Source: Lentisphaeria bacterium
GTDB taxonomy: Bacteria; Verrucomicrobiota; Lentisphaeria; Oligosphaerales; Lenti-02
DNA length: 14,341 nt
NCBI GenBank assembly: GCA_023145395.1
Contig: JAGLDW010000280.1
Coordinates: forward strand, 1 to 14,341
Direction: 5' to 3'
In this document: piece by piece, positions 13,224-14,341 of the stretch
How the letters are laid out: every line of letters starts with the position of its first letter
Position numbering within the stretch: the stretch's first letter is position 1
Notes under the pieces: generated by a model
The model's input: only the letters and a program-made list of their open reading frames with translations
Databases searched by the model: none
What the model was told of the DNA's origin: nothing
Translations under genes and position numbers: made by a program

Positions 13224-14341
13224 TCACGGTGCTGGAGCCGTAACATCCTTGGGCGGCACCCCGATGAGTCGAATGTTGTCCAAGTACAGATCAAGGCTAT
13301 CCCCGGGCTTGAAGGCATCGGCGCGACTGTAGAAGCGGAACAGCCAGACGATCTTTCCCCATTTTTCACTGACGCCGATCTCGGCATCGCGCACGTCCCA
13401 GCGGATTTCCTTCCAGCCATTGGTGATCTCGTTTCGTTCCAGAATGGGTGTGCTTGGCGAGGCGCCGGAAGCATTTAGCGCCGCATAGACGCGCGGATGG
13501 CTGGGACTCTCGCATTTGATGCTGAATGCCACAACAGCCACTTCGCCCCAGAGCTTGCCGTACAGATAGTCGAGCGCGGCGATTTGGAAGCCCTCGGTGG
13601 TCTTGCGCTTCTCCTCTATCTCCGGTTGCGTTACCACCCAATGGATGCTGGCCTCTCCTTGAACTTTCTGATCTTTGGCAAGCGTTATTGTCCCGACGCG
13701 AAAGCGGCGCGTGCCCTTCGGATCCCAGTTTGGCTGACGGTACGTGGCGTGGACTTTGTCTTTGTCATCGCAGGGCTCGACCAGCGACTGCTCGATATCG
13801 GCGCTGGCGGAGACAGGGGAAACGGGCACTTCGCGCGTCACCGGGGGAACAGGCTTTTCGTTGGCCGCCGAGTGTTCGACATCAACGGTGACTCCCGCGG
13901 CACGAAGGGCAGTGTGCAACGCGGCAATCTCTCGGGCCACCCGAAGGCGCAGTCGATCATAATCAGCCGGGCCCAGCGCGGGTTCGGGGGGTCTACGCTC
14001 AAAATGCCGTATCTGACTACGCCCCGTCTCTTTGCTCATTTGTTTGCAGCGAGTCCGTTCCTTTCCCAGATTGTCGACATGAACCGCAGCGCGCACTTTC
14101 GCCAACGCCGCGACTGCCGTCTTCACGAAATCCTCGGGAAGTCCTGCCTGTCTGGCAGCGGTGATGTGCTTCTCGAGCGTGATCAGGTAGCGGGCGTCGT
14201 CGATGCCCTCACGCACCGCTTCCCAGCCGATGGTGGGAATGATTTCGCCAGACGCCGGATAGACGTAGTTGTAGCTGTGCGTGTAGTCGCGCAGATCATC
14301 TTCGCTGTCGCGCCAGGCCGCCTTGATGCCCCAGCGGTTGG
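13224..14341 (-). CDS. DUF4091-type glycoside-hydrolase-like protein, N-terminus cut by window edge
   Basis: C-terminal part of a larger extracellular or periplasmic protein. The frame is open from the right edge to the stop at 13224 (372 codons), and the GTG at 14216 is only an internal Val. The first visible stretch contains SYNYVYPASGEIIPTIGWEA and then VREGIDDARYLITLEKHI, the characteristic C-terminal end of DUF4091 domains found in Lentisphaerae and Armatimonadetes proteins with predicted (alpha/beta)8 glycosidase-like folds. A helical stretch and a Pro/Val-rich linker follow (around 13790-13870). The last 160 residues or so form a beta-sandwich-like domain ending with DSLDLYLDNIRLIG, as in carbohydrate-binding galactose-binding-like modules. 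A role in polysaccharide recognition or breakdown is inferred. No catalytic residues can be assigned because the N-terminal part lies outside the window. Confidence 0.8.
   Translation of the reverse strand, partial: NRWGIKAAWRDSEDDLRDYTHSYNYVYPASGEIIPTIGWEAVREGIDDARYLITLEKHITAARQAGLPEDFVKTAVAALAKVRAAVHVDNLGKERTRCKQMSKETGRSQIRHFERRPPEPALGPADYDRLRLRVAREIAALHTALRAAGVTVDVEHSAANEKPVPPVTREVPVSPVSASADIEQSLVEPCDDKDKVHATYRQPNWDPKGTRRFRVGTITLAKDQKVQGEASIHWVVTQPEIEEKRKTTEGFQIAALDYLYGKLWGEVAVVAFSIKCESPSHPRVYAALNASGASPSTPILERNEITNGWKEIRWDVRDAEIGVSEKWGKIVWLFRFYSRADAFKPGDSLDLYLDNIRLIGVPPKDVTAPAP

Noticed and set aside
1..14341. CRISPR array, tRNA or rRNA genes, insertion sequences, prophage
   Set aside because: No regularly spaced direct repeats, cloverleaf with CCA end, rRNA-like sequence, transposase motifs or terminal inverted repeats were seen.

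Overview
This 14.3 kb window looks like chromosomal DNA of a free-living Gram-negative bacterium, most likely from the PVC superphylum (Lentisphaerae, Verrucomicrobia or Planctomycetes) or a phylum with similar gene content such as Hydrogenedentes or Sumerlaeota. The basis is inference from gene content: a prepilin with an [22 protein letters not shown] head and an H-x9-DG tail, a DUF4091-type glycan protein, a sigma factor paired with a YfbK-like anti-sigma fusion, and moderately GC-rich sequence with good Shine-Dalgarno sites. No tRNA, rRNA, CRISPR array, transposase or phage gene was seen.

Layout. 1-689 (minus, runs off the left edge): H-x9-DG type prepilin. 893-1837 (plus, TTG start): helix-hairpin-helix plus YprB-like RNase H-fold nuclease. 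1913-4294 (minus): recJ followed 15 bp later by a secreted, C-terminally anchored protein of unknown function. 4559-6250 (plus): araB ribulokinase with no other arabinose gene nearby. 6303-8998 (minus): two PilT-family retraction ATPases in tandem behind a near-consensus sigma-70 promoter at 9067-9096. 9097-9565: a gene-free tract of unknown nature. 9622-10667 (minus): an FmdB-type zinc-ribbon protein overlapping by ATGA with a zinc-ribbon membrane protein, ending in a likely intrinsic terminator. 10897-13108 (plus): an ECF-like sigma factor and a one-piece protein joining an anti-sigma-like head, a membrane segment and the two YfbK flanking domains. 13224-14341 (minus, runs off the right edge): the C-terminal half of a DUF4091 protein with a beta-sandwich tail.

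The most notable item is the protein at 11438-13108. It carries the conserved N-terminal (vWF_A_N) and C-terminal (DUF3520) domains of YfbK-like proteins, but the von Willebrand A domain that normally lies between them is missing cleanly and in frame. The result is an anti-sigma fusion with no metal-binding MIDAS site. The two PilT paralogues, the extra N-terminal region on one of them, and the unexplained tract at 9097-9565 are secondary points. The rest is conventional housekeeping and carbohydrate-related content.
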